Of a DNA stretch of 64,000 nucleotides, positions 26,503 through 38,148 are shown one piece after another. The stretch's first letter is position 1. Each line of letters opens with the position of its first letter. Source of the stretch: Roseimarinus sediminis. Its GTDB lineage: Bacteria > Bacteroidota > Bacteroidia > Bacteroidales > Prolixibacteraceae. The stretch is from the NCBI RefSeq assembly GCF_050433125.1, contig NZ_JBNPXV010000013.1:74626-138625 (forward strand), in the 5' to 3' direction. Under the pieces are notes generated by a model. That model saw nothing but the letters and a program-made list of their open reading frames with translations. It ran no database searches and had not been told where the DNA came from. The position numbers and the translations under genes were made by a program.

Positions 26503-26534
26503 TGTGCAAATCCTCCTATATTGAGGAGTGCACA
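26503..26534. other. Imperfect hairpin in the 26446-26698 gap
   Basis: TGTGC-AAA-TCCTC (26503-26515) can pair with GAGGA-GT-GCACA (26523-26534) across a 7-base loop. It follows the first receptor gene and lacks a T tract, so it is not a clear terminator. The remaining gap has no recognised gene. Confidence 0.3.
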
Positions 26535-26635
26535 AACAGGATTGAATAATTAACCTCAACCTTCCTGCCGTCGTAATGCCATAACTTATGGGGCGTAGGA
26601 GGGAACCCTGACCTTTAATGGGGTTATCTTTTCTA

Positions 26636-26668
26636 TTGTTTCGGAATAAAAACAATTGGCTATATTTC
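26636..26668 (+). promoter_or_regulatory. Candidate promoter of the second DUF4249-receptor pair
   Basis: TTG at 26636-26638 and TATATTTC at 26661-26668 are 22 bases apart. The latter differs from TAnnTTTG at the last base. The start codon is 31 bases further on. Confidence 0.35.
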
Positions 26669-26698
26669 GGTTGAGGTAGAACCGTATTTCAAGTTAAT

Positions 26699-27669
26699 AT
26701 GAAGGTTATTATAGCAATTCTTTTATTGTTTTTCTCCTTATCCTGTGTGCAAGAGGTTGATTTAAGCATTCAGGATGGAGCTAGTCGACCGGTAATGAAT
26801 TGTATTTTTAATCCCGATAGCTCATTCAGTGTGTTTTTAACAGAAAGCAATTCTGAAGAATACCTGGATGATGCGGAGGTTAAACTTTACAAGGACGATT
26901 CGCTGCTGGAAATACTGGAGTATTCTAATAATTGTTTTAGCGGAGAAACCAGTCCCCAATTATCCCATGCATACACTTTAGAAGTGGAAACAAAGCAATA
27001 TGGGACTGTGAAATCGACTGACCGCTTACCCAATAAGGCTATTAAAATAGAATCGATGGTACAAACTGACAGTTCCATTTTTTTTCCATACAAAATAATG
27101 CCCCTTATGCAACCATTGAAATTTCGTTTAAAGATGAGCCCATTGTCAATAATTATTACGAGTTGTCAATAATTCGAAAAATTGATACAGTAGATATTGA
27201 GATAATAACAGATCCAGTGTTCTTTTTGATTTTTCCTTCAGAAGAAGATTTCAAAATTGATTTACAACATGAACAACTTATGCTCTTTAGTCAGGATGAA
27301 TCAATAGTAACTGAAGGTTTAGACCGGCAGGTTGATTTGCTTGTTGGTTATTCCTCTTTGTTTATTAATGACAGGTTATTTGATGGCGAAGAGAAAAGCT
27401 TATCGATTCAGTACATCCCATATTACCACATGAATTCATATTGTAAAGTGGATAAACGAAAATTTATTGTTCAGTTGAGATCAATTAGCGAAAATTACTA
27501 TTTGTACAGGAAAAGCGAAGTTGTATATAAGAAGTATAAACGACAGGAAGCCCTCTGGAAAGATGCTGACAGTTATGGTCAAATTTTCTCTAATGTAGAA
27601 AATGGATTTGGACTTTTTGCTGCTTATGTGGCATCATTCGATTCACTAATAGTAAGTAATGGGCAATAG
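26699..27669 (+). pseudogene. DUF4249 lipoprotein gene broken by a frameshift
   Basis: The first frame (26699-27172) has a lipoprotein signal (FSLSCVQE) and a DUF4249-like start. After the T8 run at 27078-27085 it changes to unrelated sequence. The next frame continues the protein: NAPYATIEISFKDEPIVNNY leads into the frame annotated from 27163, ending YSQIFSNVENGFGLF-like sequence as in its paralogue (FSNVENGFGLFAAYVA). Adding one T to the run restores 323 uninterrupted codons, close to the paralogue's 298. So a single base was lost by mutation, by phase switching or by sequencing error. Its stop overlaps the start of the following receptor gene. Confidence 0.85.
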
Positions 27670-29173
27670 TATTTTACATATAAAGTGGAATTTGGTTTTT
27701 TGCCTTTTGCTGGTTAATTTTTTTAGTTGGGCACAAAACAAGGTACACATTAATGGATTGATTGCAGATGCTGTTACAGGCGAAGTGCTTATCAATGCAA
27801 GTATCTACAATAAAACATCAAAAACAGCTTGCTTAAGCAATGCTTTTGGATATTATAATTTATCGGTTGAAAAAGGCGTGCCTGTAGAGATCGTTATTTC
27901 ATATATGGGATATTCAGAACAACAGGTTTTTTCTTCATTTAAATCTGATACCTCGATCAATTTTCATCTTTCTCCAGACAACCATCAACTTGAAGAAGTT
28001 AAAGTACACGCCAATAAAGTAAACAATCGAGAGCTTGGCATTATGCGAATGACAAATACGCAGATCAATTCGGTTCCCGCTTTGGGTGGCGAAGGTGATG
28101 TACTGAAAGCTTATCAAAGTATGCCGGGTATTGCTGTGGGAGCCGAAGGGCGAAGTGATATCTATGTTCGTGGCGGCGGGCATGATCAAAATTTATTTAT
28201 TCTTGATGATATTCCACTGTATTACATCAACCATTTAGGTGGATTTGTATCAGTTTTTAATTCCGATGTTATTAAAGATTCAAAAATTATTAAGGGAGGC
28301 TTTCCTGCCAAGTATGGAAACCGATTATCTTCTGTAATAGATATTCGAATGAAAGATGGTAATAGTAAATCGTTCCATGGTAGTGCCAGTATTGGACTAA
28401 TTAGTTCAAAAATAGCTCTTGAGGGGCCAATAAAAGACGGATCGACCACTTTTATGATTTCTGCAAGACGCTTAATGTGGGATGTTTTTGTGATGAAACC
28501 TTTATCAGCAATCCTGAATTCAGGTGATTTAATTACAGGCTATACCTTTTACGATATTAATGCAAAAGTCAAACATAAGTTGTCGGACAAAGATTATTTG
28601 TATTTTAGTTTCTACAATGGTGACGACATAACATCAAACATTTTTAATATTGATGAAACTTCAAAACAGCTAACCCAGCAAAAATGGGGGAATTTCTTAA
28701 CTGCACTACGCCATAATCGTATTTACAGTAAAAAGTTATTTTCAAATTCAACAATTTCATATACTAAATTCAGGTATTTGTCCGATTCAAGATATAGCGA
28801 TTCTTCTGAAGAAACAGAACATTCTTACCAATCGTCATTGTCATCAAGTATTAACGATTTAATGGTAAAAACAAACTTTGAATATTTCAAAAACAACCAT
28901 TACAAGTTAGATTTCGGAGGTGGTTTTACTATTCATAATTTTCAACCAGGCAAGCAAACCGTTGAAGAAATCTCAGAAGCATCTAAAATTGATACCACAT
29001 TGAATCAATCTATTCTACATTCGTATGAGCGTTTTTTATACTTCGAAAACCAGATTAAATTAGGCTCAAAAATTAACATGAACCTTGGGCTTAGAGCAAC
29101 AAACTATTCCATTCAACAAAAGTCTTTTAATTCTTTAGAACCTCGTTTTATATTCGATTATTCCTTCACTTAG
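27659..29173 (+). pseudogene. TonB-dependent receptor, C-terminal third missing
   Basis: The frame of 504 codons starts with a signal peptide (LLLVNFFSWAQ), a CarboxypepD-regulatory-like domain and a plug with DIYVRGGGHDQNLFILDDIP and KIIKGGFPAKYGNRLSSVIDI, closely parallel to the receptor at 24118. It stops within the barrel just after the shared LEPR(F/I)xxDxxxT region. The paralogue continues for about 260 more residues. The stop lies 8 bases before the right copy of the 252-bp repeat, so the gene was cut at the island boundary. An outer-membrane barrel this incomplete should not function. Confidence 0.88.
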
Positions 29174-29263
29174 CTATACCTGGAAGTGGTAGTTAGTAGG
29201 TCCACCCTTAATACCTTTGCTTCCATCGCGGTGAATAGATCCCCGGTTTTTTATCAAAATTTA

Positions 29264-29295
29264 AAAGCCCCGCCTGATTCTTCAAGCGGGACTTT
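29264..29295 (-). terminator. gcvP terminator
   Basis: On the minus strand AAAGTCCCGC and GCGGGGCTTT form a 10-bp stem (one G-T pair) around a 12-base loop, followed by TTTAAATTTT. The same hairpin is duplicated at 21213-21244. Confidence 0.75.
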
Positions 29296-29330
29296 CTATT
29301 TCCTAATGACTTTTTCCTATTGATTTTTTC

Positions 29331-32198
<2,868 letters not shown>

Positions 32199-32229
32199 GG
32201 CTGAATTATTTAAATGTACACTTTGTGAA

Positions 32230-32256
32230 CAAAGATAGATGAAAAAAACAGGTCAA
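32230..32256 (-). promoter_or_regulatory. gcvP promoter
   Basis: On the minus strand TATCTTTG (32230-32237) matches TAnnTTTG. TTG at 32254-32256 is 16 bases upstream, a little short of the usual spacing. The predicted leader is about 25 bases, too short for a glycine riboswitch. Confidence 0.5.
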
Positions 32257-32314
32257 AAGTATGACATAAATTTCGATTCATCTAAATAGTTAAGAAGCGC
32301 TTGTCTGTGTTGTT

Positions 32315-32953
32315 TTATTGCAGAAACGGATTCATGGCTCTTTCTTCGCCAATGGTGGTCGAAGGCCCGTGACCGGGATAAACAACAACCTGATCGGGCA
32401 AACTCATCAGTTTCGTTTTTATTCCGTCGATAAGGCTTTGATAATCGCCCCGGGGAAGATCGGTGCGGCCAATGCTGCCTTTAAACAAAACGTCGCCGGC
32501 AAAAAGCACCTGATGGTCTTCGTCGTACAAACAAATACTGCCCGGAGAATGACCCGGTACATGGATGGCGCGGAAGTTAATACTTCCGAAACGGATGTAC
32601 CCATCGGCTTCGATTACCACATCGGCCGGACGGATGGCCTGAATTTCCATGCCAAACATGGCTCCCTGCGAAGGTGCCGAATCGACCAGAAATGCATCTC
32701 CGGCATGGGCTTCCCATTGAAGCCCGTAACTTTCGCGACACTTCTGAACCCCTAAAATGTGATCGAAGTGACAATGTGTATTGATCAGTTTGACCGGTTT
32801 CAATTTTTGATTGCTGATGTACTGGTCAAGGTTTGTGAACTCCTTTTCGGTAAAACAGCCGGCATCGATGATGGCACAATCGCCGCTTTCGTCGTAGACC
32901 ACATAGGTATTTTCCTGAACCGGATTAAAAACAAAGGCATGAACTTGTATCAT
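32315..32953 (-). CDS. MBL-fold metallo-hydrolase, glyoxalase II-like
   Basis: The 212-residue protein has the HxHxDH motif as THCHFDHILG (about residues 59-68), IHVPGHSPGSICLYD with the next metal His, LFAGDVLFKGSIGRTDLP with the bridging Asp, and VYPGHGPSTTIGEE with the last His. The layout matches the glyoxalase II/YcbL-like group that cleaves thioesters or persulfides. It lacks the C-terminal substrate domain of true glyoxalase II, so the substrate is open. It lies 18 bases downstream of pcm and is probably cotranscribed with it. Confidence 0.92.
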   Translation of the reverse strand: MIQVHAFVFNPVQENTYVVYDESGDCAIIDAGCFTEKEFTNLDQYISNQKLKPVKLINTHCHFDHILGVQKCRESYGLQWEAHAGDAFLVDSAPSQGAMFGMEIQAIRPADVVIEADGYIRFGSINFRAIHVPGHSPGSICLYDEDHQVLFAGDVLFKGSIGRTDLPRGDYQSLIDGIKTKLMSLPDQVVVYPGHGPSTTIGEERAMNPFLQ

Positions 32954-32971
32954 TTTTATTTATTTACTGGT

Positions 32972-33616
32972 TTATGTTGTACCCTTTAACAAGGGAACAA
33001 AGCTAAAGTTTCCGTAGCGTTCTTCTTCAAAGCTGTTTTCACCGGTGCGTGTCAGCACCATCATAACCTGATGATCGGACTGATTGACAGGAATCACCAA
33101 ACGTGCACCTATTTTTAACTGTTGCTTAAGGTCTTCGGGGATAAAGGGCGCCCCTGCCGTTACAATGATCCCGTCGAAAGGGCCGTAGGTTGGCAGGCCC
33201 TTGTATCCATCGCCAAAAAAGAAAACCGGATGATAGCCCATCGATGGAAGCAATTGCTGCACCTTTACATACAATTCACGCTGCCTTTCGATGGTGAACA
33301 CCCTCGCTCCCAGTTCGAGTAAAACAGCCGCCTGATAACCAGAGCCTGTACCTACTTCAAGTACTTTGTCGGCAGGCTTAATGTTAAGTAGTTGTGTTTG
33401 ATAAGCAACGGTGTAGGGTTGTGAGATGGTTTGTCCGGCACCAATGGGAAAAGCCTGATCCTTGTAGGCAAATTTCACAAAACCGCTTTCCATAAACAGG
33501 TGACGGGGTATTTTACCAATGGCTTCAAGTACCGGTTCGTTGGTTATCCCTTTCTGGCGAATGGCTTCAACCAGACGCCGTCGCATTCCCTGATGTTGTA
33601 ATGTATCGTTCAGCAT
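32972..33616 (-). CDS. pcm: Protein-L-isoaspartate O-methyltransferase
   Basis: Pcm repairs isoaspartyl residues in aged proteins by methylation. The 214-residue sequence has AFPIGAGQTISQPYTVAYQT (substrate site), VLEVGTGSGYQAAVLLELGARVFTIER (SAM-binding motif I and the acidic strand 2 end), and PFDGIIVTAGAPFIP. The length is that of the bacterial family. The -7 element TATTTTTG is 20 bases upstream of the ATG. Confidence 0.95.
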   Translation of the reverse strand: MLNDTLQHQGMRRRLVEAIRQKGITNEPVLEAIGKIPRHLFMESGFVKFAYKDQAFPIGAGQTISQPYTVAYQTQLLNIKPADKVLEVGTGSGYQAAVLLELGARVFTIERQRELYVKVQQLLPSMGYHPVFFFGDGYKGLPTYGPFDGIIVTAGAPFIPEDLKQQLKIGARLVIPVNQSDHQVMMVLTRTGENSFEEERYGNFSFVPLLKGTT

Positions 33617-33635
33617 ATCTTTTTAAGCCTGAGTT

Positions 33636-33643
33636 CAAAAATA
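33636..33643 (-). promoter_or_regulatory. -7 promoter element for pcm
   Basis: The minus strand reads TATTTTTG, an exact TAnnTTTG match, 20 bases before ATG 33616. The divergent gene at 33747 starts 104 bases away. Confidence 0.5.
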
Positions 33644-33746
33644 AGCCATCTGTTTTAATAAGCGAACAAGTTCTGTGGAAAAAGCTTTTTAGTAAAAAAA
33701 ATACCCATTCAGTGGTAAATGCAATATTTTTTACGAATTTGTAAGC

Positions 33747-34589
33747 ATGATTCGATGTTTAATAGTTGGACAACAGGAAGATATTGACCGTTATCTCCCC
33801 ATTGTATCGGGCATTTCTTACTTTAGCAAAGTAAACTCCCTGCTGCTTACTGACAGCGTTCCTGATAATTACCGGCAGGTGCTTGTGGCGAACGACGCCC
33901 TGATGCTGATAAGCGCAGTGAGCGATGTTGACTGGCTCATCCTCCCCATTAAACTGCAATGCAAGGTATTGCTCTGCGACCAGCCCCATCTTTCGCTTAC
34001 TGATTTAAGCAAGCTGTTTCAATTGCACACCGAGTCGCGAAACATAATGTACCTCCAAATTAATGAGCTGCACCATCCGCTGATTGAAGATTTTATCGAA
34101 ACCACGGGCCATCATCTCTTATTCAGATATACACGCAGCATTAACAGTAAAAAAGACGTTCGCAGTGCACTGGTGAATGCCTTGAGCCTGCTCACCCTGA
34201 TGTCGCCCCTGCAGGTGAAAAAAATCGATATCAGTTCGATCTCGCCCGATAAAAAAGGACGGCCTGCATACAAAATACGACTTAAGATGTACGACAGTTC
34301 ACTGGCATACATCGTGCTAAAACTTAACGCTCAATCCGAACACAGTATTATTATTGAATCGAAAAACGGAAATTTCACTTTTAACTTTACTCAGAACTAC
34401 ATTGAAAACATTCATGGAACCCGTTTCGAAGGAGAAAAAACCAACGATTCACAACTCATTTCAAAAGCCATCAACAGTTTTGCACTTTGTATTATTATGA
34501 ACGAGCACCCACGCTTCACTTTCTTTCACTATAGCCTTGTATTTCAACTTTTGAATAAATTTGAGAACATTTTACTTCAGAGTATCTGA
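33747..34589 (+). CDS. Unknown protein, possibly a degenerate Gfo/Idh/MocA-like fold
   Basis: The 280-residue protein has no signal peptide. Its start MIRCLIVGQQEDIDRYLPIV and the segment LLCDQPHLSLTDLSKLFQLH recall the cofactor strand and the EKP-type motif of Gfo/Idh/MocA oxidoreductases. The glycine-rich loop and the catalytic EKP are absent (GQQ and DQP instead). If this is right, it is a non-enzymatic or strongly altered member. It precedes the WcaJ-like sugar transferase by 108 bases in the same direction, but a promoter lies between them. A role in surface polysaccharide assembly is only suggested by position. Confidence 0.6.
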   Translation: MIRCLIVGQQEDIDRYLPIVSGISYFSKVNSLLLTDSVPDNYRQVLVANDALMLISAVSDVDWLILPIKLQCKVLLCDQPHLSLTDLSKLFQLHTESRNIMYLQINELHHPLIEDFIETTGHHLLFRYTRSINSKKDVRSALVNALSLLTLMSPLQVKKIDISSISPDKKGRPAYKIRLKMYDSSLAYIVLKLNAQSEHSIIIESKNGNFTFNFTQNYIENIHGTRFEGEKTNDSQLISKAINSFALCIIMNEHPRFTFFHYSLVFQLLNKFENILLQSI

Positions 34590-34606
34590 AAAGATCAAAA
34601 AAAAAG

Positions 34607-34614
34607 TAGTTTTG
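34607..34614 (+). promoter_or_regulatory. -7 promoter element for the sugar transferase gene
   Basis: TAGTTTTG matches TAnnTTTG and lies 84 bases before ATG 34698. Confidence 0.4.
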
Positions 34615-34697
34615 CGCACAATATAATTCAGGGGGACTCGTTTTCAATACTGCAATAGTATCAACCCGTTAATCAATTGACCAGTAATTTAACCTGC

Positions 34698-36113
34698 ATG
34701 AATAAGCGTAAACAGGTATCAATTTACATGCTTTTTGATGCCCTGGCTGCTGCCCTGGCATGGTGTTTATTTTATATTTTCAGAAAAATCTACCTTGAAC
34801 ATGGTGTTTTTCAGGAAGTAGGCAAACTACAACTGGATACCAATTTCTGGATAGCACTTTTTGTTTTACCCGCTATCTGGCTTGCTTTTTATTATACAAC
34901 AGGCTTTTACAACGACATTTACCGCCGGTCACGACTCATCGATCTGGGACAAACTGTATTTACCACCATCATCGGGGTGACCGTCATTTTCTTTGTCCTA
35001 CTGCTCGACGACAACATTTCGACCTACAAAAACTACTACCATTCCTATTTTACCCTGTTGGGGCTTCATTTTATTTTTACTTTCGTGCCCCGGATCATTC
35101 TCACCACGAGAACCATTCACCGTGTACACCAGCGTAAAATTGGATTCAAAACCCTGATCATAGGAAGCAACGAGCAGGCCATCCGCCTGTTCAAAGAAAT
35201 GACCTCGGGGCAACAAACCACCGGCAACATATTTTTGGGCTTTGTTAAAATCGACAATAAGAATGAACTCCTTTTGGAGCAGCATCTGCCATTGCTGGGC
35301 ACCATTAAAGATGTTCCCCGCTTGATTGATGAGAACCATATTGAAGAAATCATCCTGGCCATTGAAACCTCGGAACACAACAAGATTCAGGAAATTCTTT
35401 CAACACTCGACTACCGGAATATAACCGTCAAAGCCATTCCCGACATGTACGATATTCTATCGGGTACTGTGAAAATGAGTACCATTTACAGCAGTCCGCT
35501 GGTTAAAATCTCGAACGGCATCATGCCTGCATGGCAGGAAAACCTGAAACGCATCATCGACATCGTATTTTCTACCCTGGCACTGATCGTTTTTATTCCC
35601 TTCTTCCCCTTTGTATATTTTGGCATCAGAACCTCGTCGAAGGGGCCCATACTTTATTCGCAAAAACGGGTTGGAAAATATGGAAAGGAATTTACCATTT
35701 TCAAGTTCAGAAGCATGGTAACCGATGCCGAACCCAACGGACCGGCGCTTTCTTCAACCGACGATCCGCGTATTACCCGCTTCGGGCAGTTCATGCGACG
35801 TACTCATGTTGACGAGATTCCGCAGTTTTACAATGTAATCAGGGGGGACATGTCGTTGGTTGGCCCACGCCCCGAACGCAGGCATTATATTGATGAAATC
35901 AGAAAGCAGGCTCCGCATTACATCCAGCTTCAAAGAATCCGCCCGGGAATCACCTCGTGGGGACAGGTAAAATACGGTTACGCTTCCAACCTGGAACAAA
36001 TGCTTGAGAGGGTTCCTTACGATATTCTGTACCTGAAAAACATTTCGCTGTATCTCGATTTCAAAATCCTCATTTACACGCTAATCAACTGTTTTTCGGC
36101 CAAAGGGAAATAA
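34698..36113 (+). CDS. Undecaprenyl-phosphate sugar phosphotransferase (WcaJ-like)
   Basis: The enzyme transfers a sugar-1-phosphate to undecaprenyl phosphate, the first step of polysaccharide repeat-unit synthesis. The N-terminal part has four membrane helices (about residues 10-125) and a CoA-binding-like Rossmann region (FKTLIIGSNEQAIRLFKEM). The C-terminal bacterial sugar transferase domain starts at KRIIDIVFSTLALIVFIPFF and has SQKRVGKYGKEFTIFKFRSM, RRTHVDEIPQFYNVIRGDMS, and VGPRPER. The frame opens at TTG 34677, but ATG 34698 (MNKRKQVSIYM) is the better start, giving 471 residues. No other glycan genes adjoin it. Confidence 0.93.
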   Translation: MNKRKQVSIYMLFDALAAALAWCLFYIFRKIYLEHGVFQEVGKLQLDTNFWIALFVLPAIWLAFYYTTGFYNDIYRRSRLIDLGQTVFTTIIGVTVIFFVLLLDDNISTYKNYYHSYFTLLGLHFIFTFVPRIILTTRTIHRVHQRKIGFKTLIIGSNEQAIRLFKEMTSGQQTTGNIFLGFVKIDNKNELLLEQHLPLLGTIKDVPRLIDENHIEEIILAIETSEHNKIQEILSTLDYRNITVKAIPDMYDILSGTVKMSTIYSSPLVKISNGIMPAWQENLKRIIDIVFSTLALIVFIPFFPFVYFGIRTSSKGPILYSQKRVGKYGKEFTIFKFRSMVTDAEPNGPALSSTDDPRITRFGQFMRRTHVDEIPQFYNVIRGDMSLVGPRPERRHYIDEIRKQAPHYIQLQRIRPGITSWGQVKYGYASNLEQMLERVPYDILYLKNISLYLDFKILIYTLINCFSAKGK

Positions 36114-36121
36114 ACAACGAA

Positions 36122-36724
36122 TTATTCTCCTTCATTTTTCCGGTTTTCTTCTTCAATCATTAATACAATTTGTTCAATCACATAGTGTTTGTATAAGGGA
36201 TCGTATTCTTCCTTCAAATCGTTATTGAATATTTTGGCAATCCCCTGCCAGAACAGAGCGGGCACCCCTCCTTTGATTTCCTTGATGATTGAAAAAGAGG
36301 TATTGCCCGTTTGCCGGTCGATGAGCAACATCAGATACCTGCCTTCGGAGATGGTAAATCGTTTCAGCTCTTCTTCGTGTTTGGCAAACAATTCCTTTTC
36401 CACCTGACGAACATACTTTCGCTTTTCACGTTCGTTATCGCTGGCTTCGTATTTTTCATTGTAATATTCAAGTTCCTTTGCCGCTTCGATGGCAAAAGGA
36501 TAAACTTTTCGCAGTTTTGCCACCAAACGCGTATAACGACGATAATTCATCGTACGTCCCTTTCGTGGATACACATCGACCTGTTCCAGTTTGACAAAAA
36601 CCAGCGAATCGTTCCCCATACGCACGGCAGCAAGCGAATCGGTCTCGCTGCTTTTCTGTGCCATAAGTCCTGCAGGAACTATCAACATCAAATACAATAT
36701 CAACTGCTTCACCATCACTTGCAT
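36122..36724 (-). CDS. DUF4294 exported protein
   Basis: The roughly 200-residue protein has an N-terminal signal peptide (VKQLILYLMLIVPAGLMAQ). The mature part is highly charged and mostly helical, with VDVYPRKGRTMNYRRYTRLVA followed by KVYPFAIEAAKEL, ERYLMLLIDRQTG-like sequence, and the tail QGIAKIFNNDLKEEYDP. This is the DUF4294 pattern common in Bacteroidota. Its function is unknown. ATG 36724 is used. ATG 36715 gives a cleaner signal peptide, and the upstream TTG 36730 is unlikely. It is convergent with the sugar transferase gene (8 bases between stops) and divergent from the arginine deiminase gene. Confidence 0.85.
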   Translation of the reverse strand: MQVMVKQLILYLMLIVPAGLMAQKSSETDSLAAVRMGNDSLVFVKLEQVDVYPRKGRTMNYRRYTRLVAKLRKVYPFAIEAAKELEYYNEKYEASDNEREKRKYVRQVEKELFAKHEEELKRFTISEGRYLMLLIDRQTGNTSFSIIKEIKGGVPALFWQGIAKIFNNDLKEEYDPLYKHYVIEQIVLMIEEENRKNEGE

Positions 36725-36871
36725 CCTCAAAAATAAAGATTCATTTTAATAAAAATCAAACTGCGGCCGCAAATACCATGCAAACTTTCCGAAATCAATT
36801 AACTGAATAAAAAGAACCAGCACTTCGAACAGAATTCTTTAAATTAGCGCCACCAATAAAACACGACAAGA

Positions 36872-38128
36872 ATGCAAAATGTAGCGATTAACTCAGAAAT
36901 TGGTGTACTTGAGGGAGTTGTACTTCATACTCCCGGGCAGGAAGTAGAAAAAATGACGCCTGAAAATGCCGAGCGGGCCTTGTACAGCGACATTCTCAAC
37001 CTTTCGGTGGCCCACGAAGAGTACCGGCAATTCAAGGGAGTACTTCAAAAACACTGCACTACCTACGAAGTAAAGGAGCTGTTGAGTGATATTTTAGATG
37101 ACGAAAAAGTGAAAAACAAGCTGCTTGAACAGGTTTGTAACAGTGAAGGGGTCCCTGAGCTGAAACATGAACTTACCAGGCTCGACAAAGGTGAAGCAGC
37201 ACGCCAGCTCATCGAAGGGGTGGAACTCATCAGGGACAATCTTACCAAATACCTGAGCATCGAACGCTACAGCCTGCGGCCTTTGCACAATTTTTTATTT
37301 ACCCGCGATGCTTCAATGAGCATTTACAACAAGGTCCTCATCGGGAAAATGGCCAGCAACGTACGAGACCGTGAATCGGTAATCATGGAAGCCATTTTCA
37401 ACAATCACCCTCATTTTGGCGTTGAAACGGTAAACGCTTCAAGGCTTAGCAGTCAGCAGGCCCTCGATACCATCCGCATCGAAGGTGGCGACGTGCTCAT
37501 CGCCCGCGACGACGTACTGGTAATTGGTACCGGCATCAGAACCTCCACCCAGGGAATCGACTTTCTGATTGAAGCCATTAAAACGGAAAAGAAAGAAATA
37601 CAACACATTATAGTACAGGAATTACCCGAAACACCCGAGTCGTTCATTCACCTCGACATGGTTTTTACCCTGCTCGACCGCGACGCCTGCATGGTTTACG
37701 AGCCGCTGTTTCTGATGCATAACCGTTTTCGTACCATCCACATTACCATCAGCAACGGAAAAGTAGTCTCGATAAAAAATGAACCCGGCTTGCTGTCGGC
37801 ACTGAAATCGTTGAAGTTCGACCTGAAACCCATCAAATGCGGGGGCGACGATGCATGGCATCAGGAGCGGGAGCAATGGCACAGCGGAGCCAATTTTTTC
37901 GCCATTGCACCCGGAGTGGTTATGGGTTACGAACGAAACAATTACACGGTTGAAGAGCTCAACAAAAATGGTTTCGACGTAATAAAAGCCAAAGACATCA
38001 TTGAGAAGAACCTTCCAATTCCCACCAAAAAAACGATCATTACCATTGCAGGTGCCGAACTGGCCCGTGGCGGAGGCGGTGCGCGGTGCATGAGCATGCC
38101 GGTAAGAAGGAAAAAAGTAGACTGGTAA
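36872..38128 (+). CDS. arcA: Arginine deiminase
   Basis: The 418-residue enzyme hydrolyses arginine to citrulline and ammonia. The guanidine-handling motifs are present: NFLFTRDASMSI (about residue 140), IEGGDVLI with the substrate-binding acid, HLDMVFTLLDRD with the catalytic His-Asp, and the C-terminal ARGGGGARCMSMP with the nucleophilic Cys. The order and length match bacterial arginine deiminases. No ornithine carbamoyltransferase or carbamate kinase gene is near. TAAATTAGC at 36840-36848 is a possible -7 element, 24 bases before the ATG. Confidence 0.93.
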   Translation: MQNVAINSEIGVLEGVVLHTPGQEVEKMTPENAERALYSDILNLSVAHEEYRQFKGVLQKHCTTYEVKELLSDILDDEKVKNKLLEQVCNSEGVPELKHELTRLDKGEAARQLIEGVELIRDNLTKYLSIERYSLRPLHNFLFTRDASMSIYNKVLIGKMASNVRDRESVIMEAIFNNHPHFGVETVNASRLSSQQALDTIRIEGGDVLIARDDVLVIGTGIRTSTQGIDFLIEAIKTEKKEIQHIIVQELPETPESFIHLDMVFTLLDRDACMVYEPLFLMHNRFRTIHITISNGKVVSIKNEPGLLSALKSLKFDLKPIKCGGDDAWHQEREQWHSGANFFAIAPGVVMGYERNNYTVEELNKNGFDVIKAKDIIEKNLPIPTKKTIITIAGAELARGGGGARCMSMPVRRKKVDW

Positions 38129-38148
38129 GAACAAAAAAAGAGTATCCC

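Noticed and set aside
27060..27180. Programmed frameshift in the DUF4249 gene
   Set aside because: The T8 run has no downstream stimulatory structure or Shine-Dalgarno-like element that I can see, and the paralogous gene is unshifted. Mutation, phase variation or sequencing error is more likely.
32199..32314. Glycine riboswitch before gcvP
   Set aside because: The predicted leader from the TATCTTTG promoter is about 25 bases, too short for the aptamer, and no conserved core was seen.
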